Assembly (NCBI GenBank): GCA_049965615.1
Contig: JBMFWD010000010.1
Coordinates: forward strand, 1-64,000
DNA length: 64,000 bases
Reading direction: 5' to 3'
Origin: Acidobacterium sp049965615
Lineage (GTDB): Bacteria; Acidobacteriota; Terriglobia; Terriglobales; Acidobacteriaceae
The notes below the pieces were generated by a model that did no database searches, was not told the origin of the DNA, and saw nothing but the letters and a program-made list of their open reading frames with translations. Positions 41,358-50,182 of the stretch are shown here, one piece after another. A program made the position numbers and the translations under genes. Each line of letters starts with the position of its first letter. Position 1 is the first letter of the stretch.

Positions 41358-43043
41358 ATGAGCACTGTAGGCCTCGCATTTGGCTCCCCCACCGCCGGCA
41401 CGGGTTTTGACGTGACCAGCACCGTCGACCAGATTGTTGCAACCATGCAGTCGGTGGAGACACCATGGAAGAATCAGCTGGCGAGCCTGCAGGCGCAGGA
41501 TGCAGTTTTGTCGGGGCTGGGTACGGACCTGAACTCGTTTTCGACGGCGCTGCAGTCGCTGACCGACTTTCAGGGTGTGCTGGCCGGCAAGCAGGGTTCC
41601 AGCTCCGATACCTCGGTGCTGCAGCTGACTTCGGCGGCGACGAATGCTGTCGCCGGCAGCCACACGATCGTCGTGAACAGCCTCGCTCAGACGTCCTCCT
41701 ATTACAGCAATGACGTGGCGGCGACCGACACACTTTCCGGTTCGCTGAGCATCCAGGTGGGGAGCGGGACGGCGCAGACGATCAATATCAATTCGACGAA
41801 CAATACCCTGGCCTCGCTGGCGAATGCGATCAACTCCGGCAGCTACGGTGTGACGGCGAGCGTGCTGACGGATACGAATGGCTCGCGGCTGGAACTGGTG
41901 AGCAATACGAGCGGGTCGGGAGGGAATATTACCCTGGGCGGCTCGATGACGGATGCGACCACGAGCGGGGCGGTGAGCTTTACGCAGGCGCAGGCCGGCG
42001 CCGATGCGCAGATGACCGTGGATGGAATCCCGGTGACGAGCAGTTCGAATACCGTGACGAATGCGCTGCCGGGCGTGACGTTTCAACTGCTGAGCGCCTC
42101 GCCGGGCACGCAGGTGCAGGTACAGATCACCAACGACAACACCTCTGTAGAGACGGCGGTGAGCAACCTGGTGACGGCCTACAACAAGGTGATCGGCGAC
42201 CTGAATACGCAGGAGGGGAATACCTCGTCCGGGAACCCGGAGCCGCTGTATGGAAGCCCGACGCTGGCCACGCTGCAGCAGCAGCTGGAGAGCGCGCTGA
42301 ACTTTGCGCAGCCGGCCAATGCGGTGGGCACGACGAGCACGATCGGGAGCGCGGACACGCTGTCGGGCAGCGTTGCGATTTCCGTAGGCGGCGGCACGGC
42401 TCAGACGGTGAACGTGAACAGCAGCAATCCGACGCTGCAGGGGCTTGCGGATGCGATCAACACGGCCGGGCTGGGTGTGACGGCCAGCGTGAATACGTCC
42501 GGATCGCAGGCGACGCTGAGCCTGGTGAATGCGACCGGAGGCACGAGCGGATCGATTGCGGTGACGAGCAGCCTGACGGACACGACGACGGGTTCGGCGG
42601 TGACTTTCAGCTCGTCGCAGGCGAATTCGGTGACCTCGTTTACGCAACTCGGGATCTCGGTGAACAACGACGGGACTTTGACGCTGGACTCAAACACGCT
42701 GGATGCGCTGCTGAACAGCAACTACCAGGACGTGGTGAATTTTCTGCAGCCGAGCGGGACTTACACCTCGTTTGGAGCGAACCTGACGAGCGTGCTGAGC
42801 AACCTGAGCAGCAGTACGCCGCAGGGTGTGCTGGCGCTTGCCTTGAACGAGAATCAGACCGTTGAGCAGCAGCTGAACACCAACATTACGAACGAGAACA
42901 CGATCATCAACGATCAAAAGGCGACATTGACGACGGAGTTGAACCAGGCGAATCAGATTCTGCAGTCGATTCCGCAGCAGCTTGCGCAGGTGAATGAGGT
43001 CTACAGCGCGATTACGGGCTACAACCAGTACAGGAACGGATAG
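41358..43043 (+). CDS. fliD: Flagellar hook-associated protein 2 (filament cap)
   Basis: 561 aa. FliD N-terminal domain (GTGFDVTSTVDQIVATM, residues 15-31) and C-terminal coiled coil (about 475-560, ending ITGYNQYRNG) are typical; five copies would form the filament cap that folds flagellin. A segment of ~91 residues occurs twice inside, at about 122-213 and 332-422, each starting DTLSGS and carrying SGTAQT-like, LANAIN-like and GVTASV elements. AGGA precedes the ATG at 5 bases. Confidence 0.95.
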   Translation: MSTVGLAFGSPTAGTGFDVTSTVDQIVATMQSVETPWKNQLASLQAQDAVLSGLGTDLNSFSTALQSLTDFQGVLAGKQGSSSDTSVLQLTSAATNAVAGSHTIVVNSLAQTSSYYSNDVAATDTLSGSLSIQVGSGTAQTININSTNNTLASLANAINSGSYGVTASVLTDTNGSRLELVSNTSGSGGNITLGGSMTDATTSGAVSFTQAQAGADAQMTVDGIPVTSSSNTVTNALPGVTFQLLSASPGTQVQVQITNDNTSVETAVSNLVTAYNKVIGDLNTQEGNTSSGNPEPLYGSPTLATLQQQLESALNFAQPANAVGTTSTIGSADTLSGSVAISVGGGTAQTVNVNSSNPTLQGLADAINTAGLGVTASVNTSGSQATLSLVNATGGTSGSIAVTSSLTDTTTGSAVTFSSSQANSVTSFTQLGISVNNDGTLTLDSNTLDALLNSNYQDVVNFLQPSGTYTSFGANLTSVLSNLSSSTPQGVLALALNENQTVEQQLNTNITNENTIINDQKATLTTELNQANQILQSIPQQLAQVNEVYSAITGYNQYRNG

Positions 43044-43051
43044 GGGGAGTG

Positions 43052-43504
43052 ATGACGTACCAGGAGCAGATGCTGGCGGGGAAGAATCCCGTGGAGCTGG
43101 TGGTGGCCTTGTATGACGGGATGCTGCGATTCCTGTCCGAGGCGATAGCGGCGGTGGAGCGTGGAGACGTATCGGCGCGGCGGGTGGCGATCAAGCGGGT
43201 ACTGGATATTTTGCTGCATCTGCAGTCGCGGTTGCGGATGGATGTGGGTGGAAGCTCGGCGCAGTCGCTGGCGGAGTTCTATGCGGCGATCTTCGCGCTT
43301 TGCCTGGAGGGTTCGCGGTTGTCGTCGGTAGAGCGGATGGAGGAGGCCATGGCCTGTATTCGGGATGTGCGCGAGGCCTGGGACGTGGCGGCCAGAGACC
43401 CGGAGGTGCTGGCGCTGCTGGAACGCGAGGGGCAGGGTCCGGTGATGAGCGGTGCGGCGATGAGCCCGGAGGGTTCGATGGATCGGGTGAGCTGGTCCGC
43501 CTGA
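43052..43504 (+). CDS. fliS: Flagellin export chaperone FliS
   Basis: 150 aa. The N-terminal MTYQEQMLAGKNPVELVVALYDGMLRFL and the helical bundle with RVLDILLHLQSRLRMDVGGSSAQSLAEFYA match FliS, which holds the flagellin C-terminal helix before export. It is about 20 residues longer than usual through a Gly/Met-rich tail. GGGGGAG precedes the ATG at 43052; an in-frame GTG at 43049 is less likely. Ends one base before the convergent ABC gene. Confidence 0.92.
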   Translation: MTYQEQMLAGKNPVELVVALYDGMLRFLSEAIAAVERGDVSARRVAIKRVLDILLHLQSRLRMDVGGSSAQSLAEFYAAIFALCLEGSRLSSVERMEEAMACIRDVREAWDVAARDPEVLALLEREGQGPVMSGAAMSPEGSMDRVSWSA

Positions 43505-43505
43505 T

Positions 43506-45257
43506 TTATTGCGTGACGGCGAGTTCCTCTTCGAGTTGCTGCTTCTGGTGCAGATCGGCGTAATAACCGTCGAGGGCCATGAGTTGCTCGTGGGTCCCAT
43601 ACTCGACGATGCGGCCATGGTGGAGCACGGCGATGTGGTCGGCATGGCGCACGGTGGAGACGCGGTGCGAGATGAGGATGGTGGTTCGGCCCTGCATGAT
43701 GCGGCCGAGGTGCGTGAGGATCTGCTCTTCGGTGCTGGTGTCTACGCTGGCGAGGGCATCGTCGAGGATGAGGATGCGGGGTTTGCGCAGGATGGCGCGG
43801 GCCAAGGCGGATCGTTGTTTTTGCCCGCCGGAGAGGGTGATGCCGCGTTCGCCGACGAGCGTGGAGAAGCCCTGCGGGAAGAGTTCGAATTCGGCGCGGA
43901 TGTGGGCTGCTTCGGCGGCTTGCAGGATTTCCTCGTCTGAGGCTTGGGGTGCCCCGAGGGCGATGTTGTCGCGGATGGTGGTACTGAAGAGAAAGCTTTC
44001 CTGGGGGACGAAGCCGATCTGGGAGCGAAGGGTTTCGAAGGGATATTCCTGGACGGGGTGACCGTCGATGAGGACGGAGCCGAGGGGTGAGTCGTAGAGG
44101 CGCGGGATGAGGTTGACGAGGGTGGTTTTGCCGGAGCCGGTGGGTCCGACGATGGCGAGGCTGCTGCCGGCGGGGATGGTCAGAGTTATATCTTCGAGCA
44201 CATTCAGCCCATTGTCGTAGGCAAAGCTGAGGCCGCGGAATTCGATGTGGCCCTGGAGTGTCGCGTTGGCGAGATCGGGTCTGGCGAGTGCTTCGTCGAT
44301 GGAGGGTTTAGCGGTGAGCAGTTCGTGGATGCGGATGACCGAAGCGGAGCCGCGCTGGAAGAGGTTGACGACCCAGCCGAGGGCGATGATGGGCCAGGTG
44401 AGCATGATGAGGTAGGTGGTGAAGGCGACGAAGTCGCCGACGGTGATGCGATGGTGGAGGACTTCGTGTCCGCCGACCAGCAGGGCGATGGCGATGGAGA
44501 TGCCGAGGATGAAGCGGAGCGTGGGCCAGAGCATGCCCATGAGCTGGACGAGGCGGAGGCTGCGGCGGATGTACTCCTGATTGGATTTTTCGAAGGCCTG
44601 AATCTGGGCTTCTTCCTGGGCGAAGGCGCGGATGAGGCGGGCGCCGGAGAAATTTTCCTGGGCCTGGGCGGAGATGTCGGAGAACATGGCCTGGATGCGC
44701 TCGAAGCGCTCGTGGATTTTGCGTCCGAGGGCCTGGACGAGAATACTGGCGAGGGGCATGGGCGCGAGGGCCAGCAGGGTGAGCATGGGGCTGATGTGCA
44801 TCAGGAAGTAGAGCGCGACGATGGAGAAGACCAGTGTGTTGGCGCTGTACATGATGGCGGGGCCGAGGAGCATACGAACGGCGTTGAGGTCGTTGGTCAT
44901 GCGGGCCATGATGTCGCCGGTGCGGTTGCGCTGGAAGTATTCGGAGGGCTGTTTCTCGAGCTGCCGGAACATGTCATTGCGGAGGTCGAATTCGATTTCG
45001 CGCGAGATGACGATGATGATGCGGCGGGTGAGGAAGAGGAAGAGTCCGCGCGCGGCGGAGATGGCGAGGATAAGGCCGGCGAAGAGAAAGATCTTCTGGC
45101 GGGTTACGCCGGCTGTGAGCCCGTTGAACGCATGAAGCAGCACCAGTGGAAAGAGCGCCCAGATGGTATTGCTGAGCAGGACGCAGATACCGCCGTAGAC
45201 GAAGCCGCGGCGGTAGCGTTTGAGGTACGGGACGAGCGGTTTGAGATTCTTGAACAT
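43506..45257 (-). CDS. MsbA-like ABC exporter (membrane plus ATPase)
   Basis: 583 aa half-transporter: six membrane spans (1-310), then an ATPase domain with Walker A VGPTGSGKTTL, Q-loop FVPQESFLFS, signature LSGGQKQRSALARAIL, Walker B RILILDDALASVD and the H-loop ISHRVSTV. Family members flip lipids or export drugs. It lies 17 bases after the lptFG gene on the same strand, so export of lipid A or another envelope lipid is a reasonable inference. Confidence 0.9.
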   Translation of the reverse strand: MFKNLKPLVPYLKRYRRGFVYGGICVLLSNTIWALFPLVLLHAFNGLTAGVTRQKIFLFAGLILAISAARGLFLFLTRRIIIVISREIEFDLRNDMFRQLEKQPSEYFQRNRTGDIMARMTNDLNAVRMLLGPAIMYSANTLVFSIVALYFLMHISPMLTLLALAPMPLASILVQALGRKIHERFERIQAMFSDISAQAQENFSGARLIRAFAQEEAQIQAFEKSNQEYIRRSLRLVQLMGMLWPTLRFILGISIAIALLVGGHEVLHHRITVGDFVAFTTYLIMLTWPIIALGWVVNLFQRGSASVIRIHELLTAKPSIDEALARPDLANATLQGHIEFRGLSFAYDNGLNVLEDITLTIPAGSSLAIVGPTGSGKTTLVNLIPRLYDSPLGSVLIDGHPVQEYPFETLRSQIGFVPQESFLFSTTIRDNIALGAPQASDEEILQAAEAAHIRAEFELFPQGFSTLVGERGITLSGGQKQRSALARAILRKPRILILDDALASVDTSTEEQILTHLGRIMQGRTTILISHRVSTVRHADHIAVLHHGRIVEYGTHEQLMALDGYYADLHQKQQLEEELAVTQ

Positions 45258-45274
45258 AGGCGTGACTTGCGATG

Positions 45275-47593
45275 TCAGGTGGCGGTGCGCAGGAGCAGGT
45301 AGCCTCCGGCGAGGCCGAAGAGAATGTCGGGCGACCAGGCGGCGAGCACGGCGGGGAGCATGTTGACGTCTCCCATGGCCTGGAACATGCCGGATATGAC
45401 CCAGTAGGCGATGGCGACTCCGATGGCGACGCCGATGCCGGCGAGCGAGCCGCGACGGCCCATGGAAAGGGCGAATGGCACGGCGAGGATCGCCATTACC
45501 AGTGTAATCAATGGGTCGGCCAGTTTGCGATTGAGCTGGACTCGGAGGCGGACGGTATCGAAGCCGCTCTGGCTGAGATCGGCGATGTAGCGGTGGAGCT
45601 GGGTGAAGCTCATCTCAGAGGATGGGCGGATGTCTTTTTCGAAGTAGCCGGGAGTTTCGATCATTTCGGGGAGGGTGGTGACTTCGAAGGTCTGGTAACT
45701 GTTGGTTTCGTCGCCATGGAAGGAGCGGGTCCAGCCATCCTGAAGAATCCAGCGGCTGTCTTTTTGATCCCAGGAGGCGGTTTGCGCGTAAGTGCGCTTG
45801 ATGATCTGGAAGCTGGAGGGATCGAACTCGAAGACGGAGAGATTGAGGAAGGTGTTGGTGTCCGGATCGAAGTACTGGTAGTAGAAGATGGTGCGCGGCT
45901 CGTTGGGTGCGCGCTTGCCGAAGATCCAGGTTTCGCCGGGGCGGGAGTAGGTTTGGGCGGGTTTGCCCTGGATGATGTTGCGGAGTGCCTGCTGGCGGCG
46001 GTTGGCCTGGGGCACGTAGTACTGGTTGAAGAGGAAGAGCCCGATGGCCAGCATGGATGCGATGACGAAGACGGGCAGCACGATGCGGTAGAGGCTGATG
46101 CCGGTGGCCTTCATGGCGGTGATTTCGCTGGTGCGGTTCATGAGGCCGAAGACGACGAGCACGGCGATGAGCACGGCGAGGGGCGTGATCATGTAGATCA
46201 TGCTGGGGGCGAGGTTGAGGAGGTATTCGCCGACGAGGGTGAGCGGGGCGTGGTGGCGGATGATGTCGCCGATGAGCTCGAAGAAGGTGAAGAAGAGCAT
46301 CAGCAGAACGAAGCTGATGAGGACGAGCAGGAAGAGCTTGATGAATTCGCGAAGGACGTACTCGTCGAGGATGAGGGGGAAGTGTCCGCGGATGGTGCGG
46401 CGTGCCTCGCCGGTTTCCGCCGCGTGATCTTCCTGGGATTTGGGATAGCGGCGGATGCGGAACCATGTTCCGACGGAGGCGACGGCGTTGAGTGCGGCTC
46501 CGCCGGTGGCCATCTGGCGGAGCAGAAAGATGCCGCAGATAGCGAAGATGACGTTGGCGGCCCAGACGCCGGGCAGGGGTGGGATTTTGCCCTGGCGGGC
46601 GAGGGTGGTTCCGGTGGAAGAGAGGAAGTAATAGATGAAGACGAGGGCGATGGTGAGGACGAAGCCGCCGCTTTTGCCGCCGCGGCGTGAGGCCATGCCG
46701 AGGGGAATGCCGATGAGCATGAGGACGAGGCAGGCAGTGGGATAGGCGAGGCGCTGGAGGAATTCGATCCAGTAACGGTTGCCGTTTTTGCCACGGGCGT
46801 CCTGGAGCAGCTCGTGGTTGGTCATGGCGAGGATGGGCTTGTCGGTGCGGTGGAAGTGGATGTCCTGCTGGGAGCCGATGTGGAGGGGGACGTCCATGTT
46901 GTTGAAGGTGGAGAGGTCGTAGTTGGCGGGATTCTTTGCGGACATCTGGTGTTCGGTGCCGTCGTGGAGGCGCATGAGGATGCCCTGGTGGCGGCTGCTG
47001 ACGACGGTGGCGCTTTGCGCGGTGGTGAGGGTGGGTGCGTTGGGGTTGGAGAGGTCGGCGATGAAGACCTGATCCCAGTGGGCGGCGCCGCGCTCGGCTT
47101 TGACGTTTTCGACATAGAGGACGTAGTTCTTGAAGTCCTCATAGAAGACGCGGGGCTGCACTTCGTAGGATGCCTGGGCGTTGGCGAGGGAGTCTTCCAT
47201 GCGGATCATGGTGCGGGAGGACCAGGGCGCGACGAAGAGGGAGTTTGCGAGGCCGATGGTCCATGCCGCGACGGCAATGAGGCTGACGATGCCGACGAAC
47301 TTCCAGACGCCGATGCCGGAGGCGCGCATGGCAGTGATTTCACTGTCTGCGGCGAGGCGGCTGAGACCGAGCAGGACGCCAACGAGGATGGACATGGGGA
47401 TGACGACGACGAGGATGTTGGGCAGCATGAGGAAGACCATGCCGGCGACCATGTCGAGGGAGGAGCTGTTGCGGATGGCGAGCTCGAGCAGCTGGCCGAG
47501 GTTCGGCATGAAGAGCACGAAGGAGAACAGCAGCCCGCCGATGAGGGCGTGAGCGAGGATTTCGCGCAGGATGTATCGGGTGAGAATGCGCAC
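45275..47593 (-). CDS. Fused LptF-LptG LPS-export permease
   Basis: 772 aa, about twice the usual size. Residues 1-375 form one YjgP/YjgQ unit (three spans, periplasmic beta-jellyroll domain ~140-270, three spans); residues ~412-772 form a second with the same layout. The ITAMRASGIG and ITAMKATGIS coupling-helix motifs occur once in each half. LptF and LptG normally pair as separate subunits of the LptB2FG extractor of LPS; here both are in one chain. Start GTG at 47593. It lies between copA and an MsbA-like exporter; lptB is not in the window. Confidence 0.9.
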   Translation of the reverse strand: MRILTRYILREILAHALIGGLLFSFVLFMPNLGQLLELAIRNSSSLDMVAGMVFLMLPNILVVVIPMSILVGVLLGLSRLAADSEITAMRASGIGVWKFVGIVSLIAVAAWTIGLANSLFVAPWSSRTMIRMEDSLANAQASYEVQPRVFYEDFKNYVLYVENVKAERGAAHWDQVFIADLSNPNAPTLTTAQSATVVSSRHQGILMRLHDGTEHQMSAKNPANYDLSTFNNMDVPLHIGSQQDIHFHRTDKPILAMTNHELLQDARGKNGNRYWIEFLQRLAYPTACLVLMLIGIPLGMASRRGGKSGGFVLTIALVFIYYFLSSTGTTLARQGKIPPLPGVWAANVIFAICGIFLLRQMATGGAALNAVASVGTWFRIRRYPKSQEDHAAETGEARRTIRGHFPLILDEYVLREFIKLFLLVLISFVLLMLFFTFFELIGDIIRHHAPLTLVGEYLLNLAPSMIYMITPLAVLIAVLVVFGLMNRTSEITAMKATGISLYRIVLPVFVIASMLAIGLFLFNQYYVPQANRRQQALRNIIQGKPAQTYSRPGETWIFGKRAPNEPRTIFYYQYFDPDTNTFLNLSVFEFDPSSFQIIKRTYAQTASWDQKDSRWILQDGWTRSFHGDETNSYQTFEVTTLPEMIETPGYFEKDIRPSSEMSFTQLHRYIADLSQSGFDTVRLRVQLNRKLADPLITLVMAILAVPFALSMGRRGSLAGIGVAIGVAIAYWVISGMFQAMGDVNMLPAVLAAWSPDILFGLAGGYLLLRTAT

Positions 47594-47617
47594 AGACGGA
47601 CCGACCAGCCGGAGTTT

Positions 47618-49849
47618 CTATGTTTGAGTGTATCGTGGTGCGAATTGAGGCCGGAACCGCTGGAGCCGGAGGCTGTTGCCGAGGACGCTGACGGAGCTGA
47701 GGGCCATGGCGGCTGCGGCGACGGCGGGGTTGAGCAGGATGTGGAAGGCAGGGTAGAGCGCGCCGGCCGCGAGTGGGATTCCGAGGACGTTGTAGAGGAA
47801 GGCCCAGAGTAGATTCTGCTTCATGACGCGGAGGGTGGCGCGCGACAGGAGAATTGCGTCGGCGATCTGGCCGGGCTGACCGCCGAGGAGGATGACGTCT
47901 CCGGCTTCGCGGGCGAGATCGGCGCCGGTGCCCATGGCGAGGCCTGCGTTGGCCTGGGCGAGGGCGGCTGCGTCATTGATGCCGTCGCCGACCATGCCTA
48001 CATTGCGGCCGCAGGACTGGCGCTGGCGGACGACTTCGAGTTTGTGCTCGGGGCGGCATTGGGCGACGACGGATTCGATGCCGGCTTCTTTGGCAATGGC
48101 TTCGGCGGGGGCCTGGGCGTCTCCGGTGACCATTTCGAGCTTGAGGCCGAGGGCGTGGAGGCGGGCTACGGCTTCTTTTGCGCCTGGGCGGAGGGTGTCG
48201 CGCAGCTCGATGACGCCGATGGGAGTGTTGTTGTGGAGGACTTCGACGCGGGTGCCTTGCGCATTGGGGTCGGCTGCGGCGGTCCGGACTTCAGCCCATT
48301 CGCTGTTGAGGCGTGCGCGGATACCGGTTCCGGGGATGGCCTGAAAGTCTGCGACGGGAGTTGGTGTGATTCCGCGAGATTTGGCGGCGGCGAGGATGCC
48401 TCGGGCGAGGGGGTGCTCGGAGGGCTGCTCGACGGCGGCGGCGATGGTGAGGAGATGGTCTTCTGTCACGCCGGACGCGGGGAAGAGCGCGGTGACGGTG
48501 GGTTTGCCCTCGGTGATGGTTCCGGTTTTGTCGAGAAGGAGGGTGTCAATGCGGGCGAGGCGTTCGACGCTTTCACCGCCTTTGAAGAGGACACCGAGTT
48601 TGGCTCCGCGCCCGACGGCGACGGTTTGGGCGGCGGGCACGGCGAGGCCCATGGCGCAGGGGCAGGCGATGACGAGCACGGCGATGGCGATGGCGAGAGC
48701 CTTGCCTGCGTCGTGCGCGGCGAAGGCCCAGATGAAGAAGCAGAGCAGGGCGATGCCGAGGACGGCGGGGACGAAGATGCCGCTGACGCGGTCGGCGATC
48801 TGCTGCATGGGGGCCTTGGAGGACTGAGCCTGTTCCATGAGGCGGAGCATCTGGGCGAGAACGCTTTGCTCGCCGACGGCGGTGGCGCGGAAGCGGAGTG
48901 CGCCGTCGTAGTTGAGCGAGCCGCCGATGACGGGTTCGCCTTCTGCGCGGACTACGGGGCGGCTTTCTCCGGTGATGATGGACTCGTCGAGGGAGCTGTG
49001 GCCTTCGACGATCTGCCCGTCGACGGGAATGCGCTCGCCGGGGCGGACGATGACGATGTCTCCGCTGACGACGTGGGTGGCGGGGATTTCGGTTTCTTCG
49101 CCGTTGCGGAGGACGTGCGCGGTTTCCGGCTGGAGCTTCATGAGCTCGTGGAGGGCGTTGAGGGTCTGGCGCTTGGCGCGGGCGTCGAGCCAGCGGCCGG
49201 CGAGCAGGAAGCCGAGGATCAGCAGTACGGCGTCGTAGTAGACGTCTGCCGACATGCCGTGGCGGAGGAAGAAGCCGGGCGCGAAGGTGGCGACGACGGA
49301 GGAGAGAAATGCTGCGCCGGTGCCCAGGGCGACGAGGGTGTTCATGTTGGTGCCGCGATGACGCGCGGCACGCCATGCGGCGGCGTAGATGGCGCTGCCG
49401 CCGAAGATCATTCCGGAGAGGGTGACGATGAGCAGAGCGATATGGAGGCCGAAGAGGGATGCGCCGTGGAGATGCGGGCTGAGGCCCATCTGCACGGCCA
49501 TGACGATGGCTCCGGCGACGAGGGTGAAGACGGCGCGGGCGCGGAGGGTTTTCTCTTCGCCGCGGTCTTCTTCCGAGGAGGGTGCATTGTCTTCGCGGGG
49601 AGTGGCTTCGTAACCGGCCTCAGAGACGGACTGGAGGAGCTGGTCGATGGTGGCGGTGTGGGGGTCCCAGGTGACCTCGGCGGAGTGCGTCATGAGGTTG
49701 ACGCTGGCCTGAGAGACGCCGGGAACGTCGCGGAGGGCATGCTCGACGTGCACCTGGCAGGAGGCGCAGGTCATTCCTTCGACGCGCAGGGTAGTGCGTT
49801 CGAGGGATTCTTGTCCTGTGCCGGGGCCGGGTATGGTCGAGCGGGCCAT
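47618..49849 (-). CDS. copA: Copper(I)-exporting P-type ATPase
   Basis: 743 aa. One N-terminal HMA domain with GMTCASC (Cys28, Cys31), eight membrane spans, actuator TGES (293-296), CPC (396-398) in the sixth span, phosphorylated Asp440 in DKTGT, SEHPLARG and MVGDGINDAAAL. YN in the seventh span and MALSS in the eighth are the Cu(I) signature. The ATG at 49849 overlaps the chaperone stop (TGATG). It pumps copper out of the cytoplasm. Confidence 0.94.
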   Translation of the reverse strand: MARSTIPGPGTGQESLERTTLRVEGMTCASCQVHVEHALRDVPGVSQASVNLMTHSAEVTWDPHTATIDQLLQSVSEAGYEATPREDNAPSSEEDRGEEKTLRARAVFTLVAGAIVMAVQMGLSPHLHGASLFGLHIALLIVTLSGMIFGGSAIYAAAWRAARHRGTNMNTLVALGTGAAFLSSVVATFAPGFFLRHGMSADVYYDAVLLILGFLLAGRWLDARAKRQTLNALHELMKLQPETAHVLRNGEETEIPATHVVSGDIVIVRPGERIPVDGQIVEGHSSLDESIITGESRPVVRAEGEPVIGGSLNYDGALRFRATAVGEQSVLAQMLRLMEQAQSSKAPMQQIADRVSGIFVPAVLGIALLCFFIWAFAAHDAGKALAIAIAVLVIACPCAMGLAVPAAQTVAVGRGAKLGVLFKGGESVERLARIDTLLLDKTGTITEGKPTVTALFPASGVTEDHLLTIAAAVEQPSEHPLARGILAAAKSRGITPTPVADFQAIPGTGIRARLNSEWAEVRTAAADPNAQGTRVEVLHNNTPIGVIELRDTLRPGAKEAVARLHALGLKLEMVTGDAQAPAEAIAKEAGIESVVAQCRPEHKLEVVRQRQSCGRNVGMVGDGINDAAALAQANAGLAMGTGADLAREAGDVILLGGQPGQIADAILLSRATLRVMKQNLLWAFLYNVLGIPLAAGALYPAFHILLNPAVAAAAMALSSVSVLGNSLRLQRFRPQFAPRYTQT

Positions 49850-50061
49850 CAGGCGTTGACCGTGGCGACGGTGGCGGGATAGCCCGCCTTGTTGAGAGCT
49901 TCGAGGATGACCGTGTCGTCGATGGTTTCCGGGGCCTGGATGCGGGCGGAGCCGACGTTGACTTCTTCGACCTTGACGCCGGTTTTTTCGAGGGTCATGG
50001 TGACGCGGCGGACGCATGCTCCGCAGTGCATGTTTTCAAGCTTGAGATTGATTTCGCGCAT
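49849..50061 (-). CDS. copZ: CopZ-like copper chaperone (HMA domain)
   Basis: 70 aa HMA fold with the MHCGACVRRV metal site. It should hand Cu(I) to the adjoining CopA. The missing M-T-C variation (MHCGAC) is common in bacterial CopZ-like proteins. First gene of copZ-copA, overlapping by one base. Confidence 0.9.
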   Translation of the reverse strand: MREINLKLENMHCGACVRRVTMTLEKTGVKVEEVNVGSARIQAPETIDDTVILEALNKAGYPATVATVNA

Positions 50062-50182
50062 GTTATCTCCTGACTTTGCCTTGTGGACGATTGCGTTTCG
50101 GTCTTATTTCATGATGCGCCAGAAGGCGAATGGTTGCGAGGTGATTTATCGTGGGTTCATTGTTCGAGGGGATGATGAAGCT

